The notes: generated by a model from the sequence alone, not told the origin. DNA of 24,642 nucleotides from Desulfobacteraceae bacterium (GCA_003354055.1 PIVQ01000033.1:1-24642); one strand, 5' to 3'. Shown: positions 8,493 through 16,084, numbered from the stretch's first letter. Made by a program: numbers and translations.

Positions 8493-8528
8493 GATAGCGT
8501 ATCCGGGTTTACTCCCGGTTACGCTATC
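8493..8528. terminator. Strong hairpin downstream of the SH3 protein gene
   Basis: GATAGCGTA-T-CCGGG (8493-8507) pairs with CCCGG-T-TACGCTATC (8514-8528): 14 base pairs with one T.T mismatch and a 6-base loop. It lies 33 bases past the minus-strand stop of the SH3 gene. There is no long T run on either strand, so it is either a weak or bidirectional terminator or a 3'-end protecting hairpin. Confidence 0.5.
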
Positions 8529-8561
8529 AGGTTAGGTTAACTCATCGCTGTTTCAGTCTTA

Positions 8562-9284
8562 TCAGTCCAGAAGAGAGCCGGAACTCCGCCGTTTGGAAGA
8601 AACACTCTGGCCGATGACCCATCCCAAAAGCAATACCCCGACCCCTGCCAGGAACCATTTGATCATGCCGGTTCTGAACAGGTGGCTGGTTTCCTTTTCC
8701 AGTCTGGTGATTTCAGCGGACAGTTTTTGATTTTCAGCTATTAGATTTTTGTTCTGCTCAAGAGTGCCGGTCACATCCTTGGATGCCTCTGTGAGTTTGT
8801 TAAAGGATTCTTTAGCCTTTTTTAACTGGGCGTCCAGGCGTTTGTTTTCCTGTTGAAGCCGTGTGAGTTTCGTCTGAAGGTCAGACGTTTTTTCTCCTGC
8901 AACCGTTTTTTGGGTTGCCAGTTTGTCTTTGAAGCTGCTTGATGTCTCTGCCAAAAGCCTGAGCCGGTTCTGAAGATCAGCCTTTTCCCTGTTCAACTTA
9001 TCAATGATCTGGGTTTTGGGCATCTCAAACACCACAAATTGTTTGTCGACCCACCCCTGTTCTCCGGATAACAGGGAAACTTTATAAAATCCGTTTTCTT
9101 CTTCCAGAATGTTTAAGGGGGTGTCGCTTCTCAGGGTTTGGAGCACGGAGTAATTGGCTCCCGGGCCTTCCCTGAAGGTGAGAATCAGCATGTCAGAGAC
9201 ATATGCGGTTTTGGCCTGGGAATACGATGCTGCAAGACCGATTAAAAGGGCAACTGCCCATATCCCTGTGAAGAATTTTCTCAT
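8562..9284 (-). CDS. SH3-domain envelope protein with coiled coil and C-terminal membrane anchor (TIGR04211-like)
   Basis: A 240-residue exported protein. Residues 1-24 form a signal peptide (MRKFFTGIWAVALLIGLAAS, then YSQA). A bacterial SH3 domain follows (about 26-90: AYVSDMLILTFREGPGANYS, GWVDKQFV). Then comes a long heptad-rich coiled coil (about 95-200: DKLNREKADLQNRLRLLAET and ENKRLDAQLKKA). One transmembrane helix (WFLAGVGVLLLGWVIGQ, about 210-226) and a basic Ser/Arg tail finish the protein. This order matches the 'SH3 and anchor domain' family related to E. coli YgiM. SH3_3 domains of this kind often bind peptidoglycan or envelope partners; the precise role is unknown. AGGAGG lies 12 bases before the ATG. 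It is divergent from the DAC-like gene, sharing a gap that contains a palindrome at 9399-9414. Confidence 0.85.
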   Translation of the reverse strand: MRKFFTGIWAVALLIGLAASYSQAKTAYVSDMLILTFREGPGANYSVLQTLRSDTPLNILEEENGFYKVSLLSGEQGWVDKQFVVFEMPKTQIIDKLNREKADLQNRLRLLAETSSSFKDKLATQKTVAGEKTSDLQTKLTRLQQENKRLDAQLKKAKESFNKLTEASKDVTGTLEQNKNLIAENQKLSAEITRLEKETSHLFRTGMIKWFLAGVGVLLLGWVIGQSVSSKRRSSGSLLD

Positions 9285-9375
9285 TTTTTTATTTTGCCTC
9301 CTATGGTTTTTTATGTTTCAATAGCAATCATTATGGTATTTTTCAACACTTGGACCATGAAACCCTAAAAAAAAC

Positions 9376-9414
9376 TTGTCAAACAGCGTGGAACATGAGT
9401 ATCAATTGTGATAC
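9376..9414 (+). promoter_or_regulatory. Promoter candidate with overlapping palindrome, upstream of the DAC-like operon
   Basis: TTGTCA at 9376-9381 and TATCAA at 9400-9405 (18-base spacer) form a plausible sigma70 promoter. The -10 is embedded in GTATCA-ATTG-TGATAC (9399-9414), a perfect 6+6 inverted repeat. A protein bound there would block the promoter, so this is a candidate operator for the 9450-13849 gene run. Confidence 0.4.
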
Positions 9415-9449
9415 CTTAAGCCGTGGGAAAACAGGCGGACCCGTGTGAA

Positions 9450-10892
9450 ATGAATCAGAATTCTTATAAAAAATTATGCATTGCCAATATCCTTAACGGG
9501 GTCTCGGACGGATTGTATAAGTATTCAAACCCCAGCCGCGTGGCCCTTTTGTTTGCACCGGGGCCGGATGATCCCATCCAGGTTTTTGATCCTCAGGATT
9601 TACTTCGTGGACATGAGTCCAAACTGGAGGAGGTGTTTATCACCAATGAGGACATCTGGCGTGTGCGGGTAAAACAGCGGATCAATTCCCAACCCAGGGA
9701 CTACTTGATACCTGACCGGGATCTGGATATGTCGGGTCTGATTTCCTTTGCCGGTGCCTGCAGTGAGTTTTTTTACCAGATCTGGTTTACGGAACATCAT
9801 CCGGATCTCTGCTCTATCCGGCCGACGGAGAAATGGCTTGAACAGGCAGCCACCCTTCTGGCCCATGATTATAACTCCCGTAATACCCCGATCAACTCTT
9901 CGGATTATGTATTAAAAAATTATGCGCTTCAGGCCATTGCCGACCATCTGGTGGATGAACGAAATCAGAATCTTGGGTTTGACACAAAGATACAGATTCC
10001 CAGCATCCTTAACCATATTCTGGCCATATCGAAGACAAAGGAAGAAGGGGCCTGGGCTCGGGGTATTTTATTTTTTACAGATCCTCAGACCATCAACAAT
10101 ATTGATTTTTTGACAAAGATTCAACGTCATGAGCGGCCATTGGTGAACAATATCAAGCATATCCGAAAATTGCTGGTGGGTGTGGAACGCTCGGACAGAA
10201 AACTTGTATCCGACGGGAACACCATTATCGGTATCACAGATGCCGATGTGCCTGAATATGCCATTGCTGCCCATTTTAAGGGAGATTACGGCTTTCTTCG
10301 TATGGGAAGCCAAACGGTGGCCTCCTTTTCCGATGGTAATTTCCATTCATCTACCAGAGAGGCTAAAATGGTTGAGCTGGAAGAGATCCTTCTGGATTCC
10401 AACCTTCCTACCGAAGCGGCCGGCACCCTGTTTAATGTGATATCCGGACTGGTGCATAAGGCCGGTCATGCCCGCCACGGCTGTACTCTGGTCATTGATA
10501 TGAACGAAACGCCCCTGACATTGTCCGGTCATGTGCTGGAGCCGCCTTTAACCCTTCTGGAACCCAAAAATTTTGATTTGGCCATGGCCTTAATGCGTAT
10601 TGACGGTGCTGTGCATCTGACCACCGATACCCGGATCCACGGATTTGCCTGTCTACTTGACGGGAAGACCATATCCTGGGAGAATATGGCACGGGGCGCA
10701 AGGTATAATTCCGCCCTAAGATTTTCCGCAGCCACCCCCAAGGTGATTGTGGTGGTGGTGTCGGCAGACCGGCCGGTTTCAATCATTTATAATGGTATTG
10801 AACTGAATGCATTCTGCCGCTGGAAACCGGTATATCAATATATGCCTGAAATTATAACCCTGAAAAAGCATCTGAACGGAGTTTTAATATGA
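9450..10892 (+). CDS. Diadenylate-cyclase-like (DAC/DisA_N) protein with N-terminal sensor-type domain, variant active site
   Basis: A 480-residue soluble protein. The C-terminal about 150 residues resemble the DAC fold that makes c-di-AMP: GCTLVIDM (about 344), then IDGAVHL with the DGA motif (385-387), then GARYNSALRFSAATP followed by VIVVVVSADRPVSIIYNG. In canonical enzymes (DisA, CdaA) the second motif is GTRHR; here it reads GARYN (Arg418-Tyr-Asn), so two of the three RHR residues and the preceding Thr differ. The N-terminal about 320 residues are not a domain I recognise with certainty; they occupy the place of the 'DACN' sensor domains described for proteobacterial DAC proteins. Start: the ATG at 9450 has AGGCGG about 11 bases upstream; a GTG at 9423 is also open but has no ribosome site. 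Its stop overlaps the next gene (ATGA). Family membership is likely; catalysis is unproven. Confidence 0.68.
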   Translation: MNQNSYKKLCIANILNGVSDGLYKYSNPSRVALLFAPGPDDPIQVFDPQDLLRGHESKLEEVFITNEDIWRVRVKQRINSQPRDYLIPDRDLDMSGLISFAGACSEFFYQIWFTEHHPDLCSIRPTEKWLEQAATLLAHDYNSRNTPINSSDYVLKNYALQAIADHLVDERNQNLGFDTKIQIPSILNHILAISKTKEEGAWARGILFFTDPQTINNIDFLTKIQRHERPLVNNIKHIRKLLVGVERSDRKLVSDGNTIIGITDADVPEYAIAAHFKGDYGFLRMGSQTVASFSDGNFHSSTREAKMVELEEILLDSNLPTEAAGTLFNVISGLVHKAGHARHGCTLVIDMNETPLTLSGHVLEPPLTLLEPKNFDLAMALMRIDGAVHLTTDTRIHGFACLLDGKTISWENMARGARYNSALRFSAATPKVIVVVVSADRPVSIIYNGIELNAFCRWKPVYQYMPEIITLKKHLNGVLI

Positions 10893-11188
10893 CACACGAT
10901 CACGGACATTCCCATAGCCACGGACATTCCCATGACCATAGCCATTCCCATGATCACGGCCACTCACGTGAGCCTGTCAAAGAGATGTCCATGGAAGATA
11001 AATTACAGACCCTTTTTTCCCATTGGATTGATCATAACGACAGTCACAAGGATAATTTTGTTTCCTGGGCAGCCAAGGCCAGAGAAGCCGGTCTCGAAGA
11101 TGTAGCCGCATCTTTGGAACAGGCCGGCAGCTTGTCCAGGCAAGTAACCGGAAAACTTAGGGAGGCCCTGGCCAGACTCAACGGCTAA
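10889..11188 (+). CDS. Small protein with alternating-histidine metal-binding tail
   Basis: 99 residues. The first 26 contain His at every odd position from 3 to 25 (12 His interleaved with Gly, Ser and Asp), a pattern seen in nickel, cobalt or zinc-binding chaperones and transporters. The rest is a compact helical domain (MSMEDKLQTLFSHWIDHNDS, then KDNFVSWAAKAREAGLEDVA) that resembles the small domain (DUF8180-like) often joined to His-rich tails; this family call is from memory of the pattern. The start codon overlaps the upstream stop by ATGA, implying translational coupling with the DAC-like gene; the gap to the HD-GYP gene is 19 bases. It is not a transporter: no membrane helix is present. 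Likely role: metal buffering or delivery, perhaps to the metal-dependent enzyme downstream (inference). Confidence 0.82.
   Translation: MTHDHGHSHSHGHSHDHSHSHDHGHSREPVKEMSMEDKLQTLFSHWIDHNDSHKDNFVSWAAKAREAGLEDVAASLEQAGSLSRQVTGKLREALARLNG
10901..10933 (+). repeat. 18-bp-period tandem repeat inside the His-rich gene
   Basis: CACGGACATTCCCAT occurs at 10901-10915 and again at 10919-10933, followed by degenerate CAT/CAC units to about 10967. This is a coding repeat that could have expanded by replication slippage and could vary in His count between strains. Confidence 0.7.
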
Positions 11189-11207
11189 CCCCCCGGGAGA
11201 GACGCCC

Positions 11208-12803
11208 ATGGTTCGACCAAAGCAGGAGCACCCCCCCGCAGGGAATGCCAGCGGGAATGCCACTGAAAAAGTCACCGGATATTCAAACCATCTCATTGAT
11301 CTGTGCCTGGCCCTTTCCAGAGAAAAGGACCTGACCCAGCTTTTGGATCTTATTGTGTCCAAAGCAAGGCAACTGACCAATGCAGAAGCCGGCAGCCTTT
11401 ATATGGTAGATGAGGACGAGCTGAGCTTTGAGGTTCTGCAAAATGAACCCTTGGGTATCTATTATAAAAAACAGGAAAAGACCGCCCCCCCCATGCCATC
11501 GGTTCCCCTGAAAAAAGAGGGGGAGCCCAATCTTGCAAATGTGTCGTCCTGTGTGGCCAACACAGGACTGCCCATTCATATTGAAGATTTATATGCCCCA
11601 GGACAGCGGGTGTTCTCAGGGGTGCGTACCTGGGATAAAAGTTCCGGGTTCAGGTCGGTTTCCATGTTGGCCCTCCCCTTGATCGGCTATAAGGGGGAAG
11701 TGGTGGCCGTGCTCCAGCTTATTAACCGGAAAAATGACAAAACAGGTGAAATTCAGGCCTTTAAGCCTTCGGATCTCCATGTCATGTCAGCCATTGCCTC
11801 CCAGGCTGCCGTGGCCATTGTAAAGGTCAAGCTGATCAATGATCTTCAGATCCTGATGTACTCTTTTGTTAAGGCCATTGCCTGGGCGGTTGATGCCAAA
11901 TCCCATGTGACGGGGGAACATATAAACCGGGTGGCCGGATTGACCATGAGGATTGCCCATCTGGTGAATGACACTGAAACCGGCCTGTTTAAGGATATAC
12001 GGTTTAGTAACGACAATCTCGATGAGCTGAAGTATGCTGCCTGGATGCATGATGTGGGCAAAATTATCACCCCCGGACATCTGATTGAAAAGTCTAGAAA
12101 ATTAGAGAGCATTTTTGATGGGATGGCGGTAATTGAGCAGCGGTTTGCGGTCATTAAAATGAGTGTGGAAATCCAATGGCTGAGAGATGGAAAGAGCGAT
12201 GGTGTATCTGAAAAAGAACTGAACCGGACATTGGTAAAGATTGACGATGATTATCAATTTCTTGTCCAGTGTAATAATGCCTCTAAATTCATGAATGACG
12301 CAGACATGACGCGGCTTACCCGGATCCGAAATCGGACCTATGTCACCAGGGATGGAGCCTCCTCGCGCTGGCTTACGGAAGAAGAATTTAAACTGCTCGG
12401 AATAAAAAGGGGTAACTTAAGTTCCAAGGAAAGAAAAGTAATTGAAGACCATGCCCTGATGACCCGGAAAATTTTAGATAATATTCAGTTCCCCAAACAT
12501 CTGTCAAAGGTACCGGTATTGGCCTCCTGTCATCATGAAAAGCCCAATGGTAAAGGATACCCTGGCGGATTACAAGATAATGAGATCCCCCTTCAGGCAA
12601 AAATTATGGCTATTGCCGATATCTATGAGGCCTTGACTGCCAAGGACAGACCTTATAAAAGACCCATGGAACCATCCGAGGCTGAGGCCATTCTCCTTAA
12701 GATGAAGGAGAACAATGAAATTGACGGTGCATTATTTGATCTGTGCCGGGAAAGTGACATTTTCAAACATTTACCGGCATCTGATGATTTCCTAGCTGAT
12801 TAA
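11208..12803 (+). CDS. GAF-HD-GYP cyclic-dinucleotide phosphodiesterase
   Basis: 531 residues, soluble. A GAF sensor domain spans about 25-205 (LTQLLDLIVSKARQLTNAEA, VLQLINRKN). It is followed by an HD-GYP domain: GEHINRVAGLTMRIA (His238), AAWMHDVGKI (His281-Asp282), CHHEKPNGKGYPGGL (His442-His443, GYP 450-452) and AIADIYEALTAKDRPYK. These are the metal ligands and signature of the family that hydrolyses c-di-GMP; related HD enzymes hydrolyse c-di-AMP. About 100 extra residues (roughly 303-402) sit between HD and the helix that precedes HHE, where canonical HD-GYP proteins have only a short link. The start ATG follows GGGAG by 8 bases. Nineteen bases separate it from the His-rich gene, and 53 from nagZ. 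Given the DAC-like gene in the same run, c-di-AMP is a candidate substrate (inference). Confidence 0.9.
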   Translation: MVRPKQEHPPAGNASGNATEKVTGYSNHLIDLCLALSREKDLTQLLDLIVSKARQLTNAEAGSLYMVDEDELSFEVLQNEPLGIYYKKQEKTAPPMPSVPLKKEGEPNLANVSSCVANTGLPIHIEDLYAPGQRVFSGVRTWDKSSGFRSVSMLALPLIGYKGEVVAVLQLINRKNDKTGEIQAFKPSDLHVMSAIASQAAVAIVKVKLINDLQILMYSFVKAIAWAVDAKSHVTGEHINRVAGLTMRIAHLVNDTETGLFKDIRFSNDNLDELKYAAWMHDVGKIITPGHLIEKSRKLESIFDGMAVIEQRFAVIKMSVEIQWLRDGKSDGVSEKELNRTLVKIDDDYQFLVQCNNASKFMNDADMTRLTRIRNRTYVTRDGASSRWLTEEEFKLLGIKRGNLSSKERKVIEDHALMTRKILDNIQFPKHLSKVPVLASCHHEKPNGKGYPGGLQDNEIPLQAKIMAIADIYEALTAKDRPYKRPMEPSEAEAILLKMKENNEIDGALFDLCRESDIFKHLPASDDFLAD

Positions 12804-12856
12804 GCAAGCACCCTTACGACTATCAAACTTCCAACTATTCAACCCAAAGTACAATT

Positions 12857-13849
12857 ATGACACAATTATCCATAGAAGAGATGGCCGGCCAGCGGTTGAT
12901 GCTGGGCTTTGACGGTCTGACTCTTAATAACCAGTTAAAGCATCTGATCAGGAACTATAAGGCCGGCGGTATTATTCTGTTTAAACCCAATATTGACTCC
13001 CCTGAACAATTGAGAACGCTTTGCGCTGATGCAAGGCGGTTTGCCCTTGACTGCGGTCTGCCGGATCTTTTTATTGCAGTGGATCAGGAGGGTGGTGTGG
13101 TGGCTCGGCTGCGTCACCCCTTTACCGAATTCCCCGGAAATCCCCATGTTCACACCAGGGAACAGGCTGATGAATTTGCCAGGATTACTGCAGATGAACT
13201 TCTGGATATGGGAATCAACATGAACATGGCTCCTGTCCTGGATGTTGTGCCCAAAGGTGTGGACAGCATCATGAAAGAGAGGGTGTTTCCCGGAGATGAT
13301 ACCCTGGTGGCGGAGCTGGGTACTGCGATGATTCAAGGCTTCCAGGAGAAAAGGATTATGGCTGTGGCAAAACATTTTCCGGGTATAGGCAGGACTGTCA
13401 AGGATTCACATTTTTTTCTGCCAATTCTGGATGCCGATCTTGATACTCTCAGGAAAAGTGATATCAAACCCTTTGAATCGGCCAGGGATGCTAAGGTGTC
13501 AGGGGTTATGCTCTCCCATATTTCTTATCCCCGGCTGGACAGTACTTGGCAGGCCAGCCTATCCCCTGCCATTGCCCGGGATCTACTCCGCCGGGATCTT
13601 AAGTATGAAGGGCTGGTCATGACCGATGACCTGGATATGAAGGCCATCTCCCATGATATGGAGACCTGTATCCGTCAGATCATGATTTCAGAGATCGATT
13701 TGGCCTTGGTCTGCCACTCCGGACCCAATATTCAGAAAGCCCTCGATGAGGTGGTCAGGCTGTTGGAAACAGATGAAAACCTGTTTGTTTTGGGTAAAGC
13801 TTCAGTGGAAAGAATTTTGGCTGCCAAGGAACGATTTCTAAAAGGATGA
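12857..13849 (+). CDS. nagZ: Beta-N-acetylhexosaminidase, glycoside hydrolase family 3 (NagZ-like)
   Basis: Removes terminal N-acetylglucosamine from 1,6-anhydromuropeptides in cytoplasmic peptidoglycan recycling. The 330-residue single TIM-barrel length fits NagZ. Visible motifs: AGGIILFKPN, IAVDQEGGVVARLR, MGINMNMAPVLDV, VAKHFPGIGRTVKDSH (Asp183-Ser-His185 dyad) and LVMTDDLDM (Asp257 nucleophile). The usual KHFPGHG reads KHFPGIG, so one conserved His is Ile; the catalytic DSH loop His is retained. No signal peptide is present, consistent with a cytosolic enzyme. No Shine-Dalgarno is seen before the ATG. It is the last gene of the co-directional run and converges with tsaD (46-base gap). Confidence 0.9.
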   Translation: MTQLSIEEMAGQRLMLGFDGLTLNNQLKHLIRNYKAGGIILFKPNIDSPEQLRTLCADARRFALDCGLPDLFIAVDQEGGVVARLRHPFTEFPGNPHVHTREQADEFARITADELLDMGINMNMAPVLDVVPKGVDSIMKERVFPGDDTLVAELGTAMIQGFQEKRIMAVAKHFPGIGRTVKDSHFFLPILDADLDTLRKSDIKPFESARDAKVSGVMLSHISYPRLDSTWQASLSPAIARDLLRRDLKYEGLVMTDDLDMKAISHDMETCIRQIMISEIDLALVCHSGPNIQKALDEVVRLLETDENLFVLGKASVERILAAKERFLKG

Positions 13850-13865
13850 CAGAAGATTGGGGGCT

Positions 13866-13884
13866 CAGACCCGATTCAGGTCTG
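13866..13884. terminator. Short hairpin between convergent nagZ and tsaD
   Basis: CAGACC (13866-13871) pairs with GGTCTG (13879-13884) over a 7-base loop. It lies in the 46-base gap between two converging genes. There is no T tract on either strand, so an intrinsic terminator function is weakly supported. Confidence 0.3.
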
Positions 13885-13895
13885 GTCCGAATTGG

Positions 13896-14894
13896 TCAAA
13901 TCTTGGTTCTGGAAAAGACATCATGATCCTTTGTGCACAAATCATTGTTCTGGATCATGGTAAATCCCCGGGCAGCAATCATGGCGGCATTGTCTCCGCA
14001 CAGAGATAGGGGAGGGGAGAATACCTTTATTCCATGTTTGCCGGACCGATTTTCAAGTGCTGCCACAAAGGTTTGGTTGGCTGAAACTCCGCCTGCGATA
14101 CCGATGCGTTTACATTTCCGGAATTGAGCTGCATTGATCAGTTTTTTGGACAATACATCAATGACCGCTGCCTGGAATCCGGCTGCTACATTCGCTTGAT
14201 CCGCTTTATCCATATCCGGATGGTCATGAAGATACCGGGCAACGGACGATTTTAATCCGCTGAAACTGAAATCCAAGCTGTCTTTTCCCAGCATACTTCT
14301 TGGAAATTTAATCAACCCGGGATCACCGTTTGTTGCAAGGCGTTCAATTACAGGGCCGCCCGGATAGCCCAGGCCCATCATTTTCGAGACCTTGTCAAAG
14401 GCTTCCCCGGCTGCATCATCCCGGGTTTGGCCCAGCAGTTCAAATTGATGGGGTGATGTGACATGGTAAATGTTGGTGTGGCCGCCGGACACAACCAGGG
14501 CAATAAAGGGAAATTGCGGGGGCTCTTCAAGAAGCAGGAGCGAGTAAATATGGGCTTCCAGATGATTGACCCCGGCCAGGGGAAGGTCTCTGCCCCAAGC
14601 CAATGCCTTGGCAAAGGAAAACCCCACAAGCAGGGCTCCGATAAGACCCGGTCCCCGGGTGGCGGCAATCCCGTCAATTTGGTCCAGGCAGATCCCAGCT
14701 TCAACAATGGCTTTGTCCACCACAGGTTCTATGGCTTCAATATGCATCCTGGAGGCAAGCTCCGGTACCACACCTCCGTATTGAGCATGGGTGTCCACCT
14801 GCGAGGCAATAACGGATGAACGGATCCGCCTGCCGCTTTCTACAACAGCGGCAGCAGTTTCATCGCAGGAGGATTCGATCCCGAGAATGATCAT
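13896..14894 (-). CDS. tsaD: tRNA N6-adenosine threonylcarbamoyltransferase TsaD
   Basis: Transfers threonylcarbamoyl to A37 of ANN-decoding tRNAs in the cytoplasm, working with TsaB, TsaC and TsaE. The 332-residue length is typical. Visible motifs: MIILGIESSCDETAAAVV, HAQYGGVVPELASRMHIEA (metal-binding HxxxH region, His in SRMHIEAI), GPGLIGALLVG, VNHLEAHIYSLLL, VSGGHTNIY, DDAAGEAFDKVSKMMGLGYPGG and GGVSANQTF. The nearest upstream gene is purM, 55 bases away on the same strand, so the two are probably cotranscribed. The ATG is preceded by a weak AGGA about 10 bases away. It is an essential housekeeping gene and nothing is missing. Confidence 0.97.
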   Translation of the reverse strand: MIILGIESSCDETAAAVVESGRRIRSSVIASQVDTHAQYGGVVPELASRMHIEAIEPVVDKAIVEAGICLDQIDGIAATRGPGLIGALLVGFSFAKALAWGRDLPLAGVNHLEAHIYSLLLLEEPPQFPFIALVVSGGHTNIYHVTSPHQFELLGQTRDDAAGEAFDKVSKMMGLGYPGGPVIERLATNGDPGLIKFPRSMLGKDSLDFSFSGLKSSVARYLHDHPDMDKADQANVAAGFQAAVIDVLSKKLINAAQFRKCKRIGIAGGVSANQTFVAALENRSGKHGIKVFSPPLSLCGDNAAMIAARGFTMIQNNDLCTKDHDVFSRTKI

Positions 14895-14949
14895 GGGGCA
14901 TTAATCCTGAATAATATAATCCTGAAGGTTGGAATCCGGCATAAGGGAA

Positions 14950-15993
14950 TCAGACATACTGGGTCTGAGCTTCGTTGTTTTCCCTGTCTGAAATCTCTCC
15001 GATTAGATAGGCTTTTTCATTCATGGCACTTAGACGATCCATGACTTCTTCTGCGGATTTGTCAGGCACCACAACCACCATGCCGATACCGTTGTTAAAG
15101 GTCCGTTGCATGTCTGTATCCGGTACATTGCCTTCCCGCTGGAGAATTTGGAAGATCTGGGGGATTTCCCAGGATCCTCTATGGATAATAGCTTTACAGG
15201 CATTAGGAATCACTCTGATAATGTTTTCATCAATACCGCCGCCCGTGATATGGACCAGGCCGTGGACGGGCAGATCCCGAAGCAGGCTCAGAATGGTGGG
15301 CACGTAAATGATGGTGGGTTTGAGCAGTTCTTCACCCAGTGTGGTGCCAAGATCTGGCATCTGGGTTCCGACATCATACTTGCATTTATCAAAAAAGATT
15401 TTGCGTACCAGAGAGAACCCGTTTGAGTGGATGCCTGAGGAGGCAATACCTATAAGTTTATGGCCGGGCCGGATATAGGACCCGTCAATGATCTTGTCAT
15501 TGTCCACAATGCCTACGGAGAATCCGGACAGGTCATATTCCCCGTCATGGTACATGCCGGGCATTTCAGCCGTTTCTCCGCCGATCAGGGCGCAACCCGC
15601 GGCATTACAGCCGTCGGCAATGCCTTTTATAATCTGTTCTGCAACTGTATTATCCAGAGTGCCCATGGCCATATAGTCCAGGAAAAATAGGGGTTTTGCA
15701 CCCTGGACAATGATATCATTGACACACATGGCCACAAGATCGATCCCGATTGTGTCGTGTTTGTCCATCTGAAAGGCAATTTTCAGTTTGGTGCCCACAC
15801 CATCGGTGGCACTGACCAGCACGGGATTGGAAATATTGGAAAGATTCAGGGAAAAGAGTCCGCCGAACCCGCCTATTTCACCCATAACACCTGATCTGGG
15901 TGTGGATTTTGCGATGTCTTTTATCCGGTCTACCAAACGGTTGGCTTTATCAATATCAACACCGGAATCTGCATATGTCAATGAATCATTCAT
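14950..15993 (-). CDS. purM: Phosphoribosylformylglycinamidine cyclo-ligase (AIR synthetase)
   Basis: Closes the imidazole ring in purine synthesis (FGAM + ATP to AIR). 347 residues, a normal length. Motifs: TYADSGVDIDKANRLVDRIK, GEIGGFGGLFSL, LVSATDGVGTKLKIA, CVNDIIVQGAKPLFFLDY, GCALIGGETAEMPGMY, IGIASSGIHSNGFSLVRKI and VHITGGGIDENI. The ATG at 15993-15991 has AAGGTG seven bases upstream. It is the first gene of a probable purM-tsaD unit and is divergent from hom, with a 161-base gap that must hold both promoters. Confidence 0.97.
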   Translation of the reverse strand: MNDSLTYADSGVDIDKANRLVDRIKDIAKSTPRSGVMGEIGGFGGLFSLNLSNISNPVLVSATDGVGTKLKIAFQMDKHDTIGIDLVAMCVNDIIVQGAKPLFFLDYMAMGTLDNTVAEQIIKGIADGCNAAGCALIGGETAEMPGMYHDGEYDLSGFSVGIVDNDKIIDGSYIRPGHKLIGIASSGIHSNGFSLVRKIFFDKCKYDVGTQMPDLGTTLGEELLKPTIIYVPTILSLLRDLPVHGLVHITGGGIDENIIRVIPNACKAIIHRGSWEIPQIFQILQREGNVPDTDMQRTFNNGIGMVVVVPDKSAEEVMDRLSAMNEKAYLIGEISDRENNEAQTQYV

Positions 15994-16084
15994 TTAAATT
16001 CACCTTATGGAATTATGAAAAGAATTAGGGCTCTCTAAAATCCATCAATGATAACCCCAAAAGGCCGTAAAAGTCAAAAGCTTT

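Noticed and set aside
10895..10970. Short tandem repeats resembling a CRISPR or minisatellite
   Set aside because: They are His-codon repeats in a coupled reading frame; units are too short and have no spacers.
11003..12154. Several 97-125-codon minus-strand ORFs
   Set aside because: Shadows of the GAF-HD-GYP and His-rich genes; no ribosome sites or family features.
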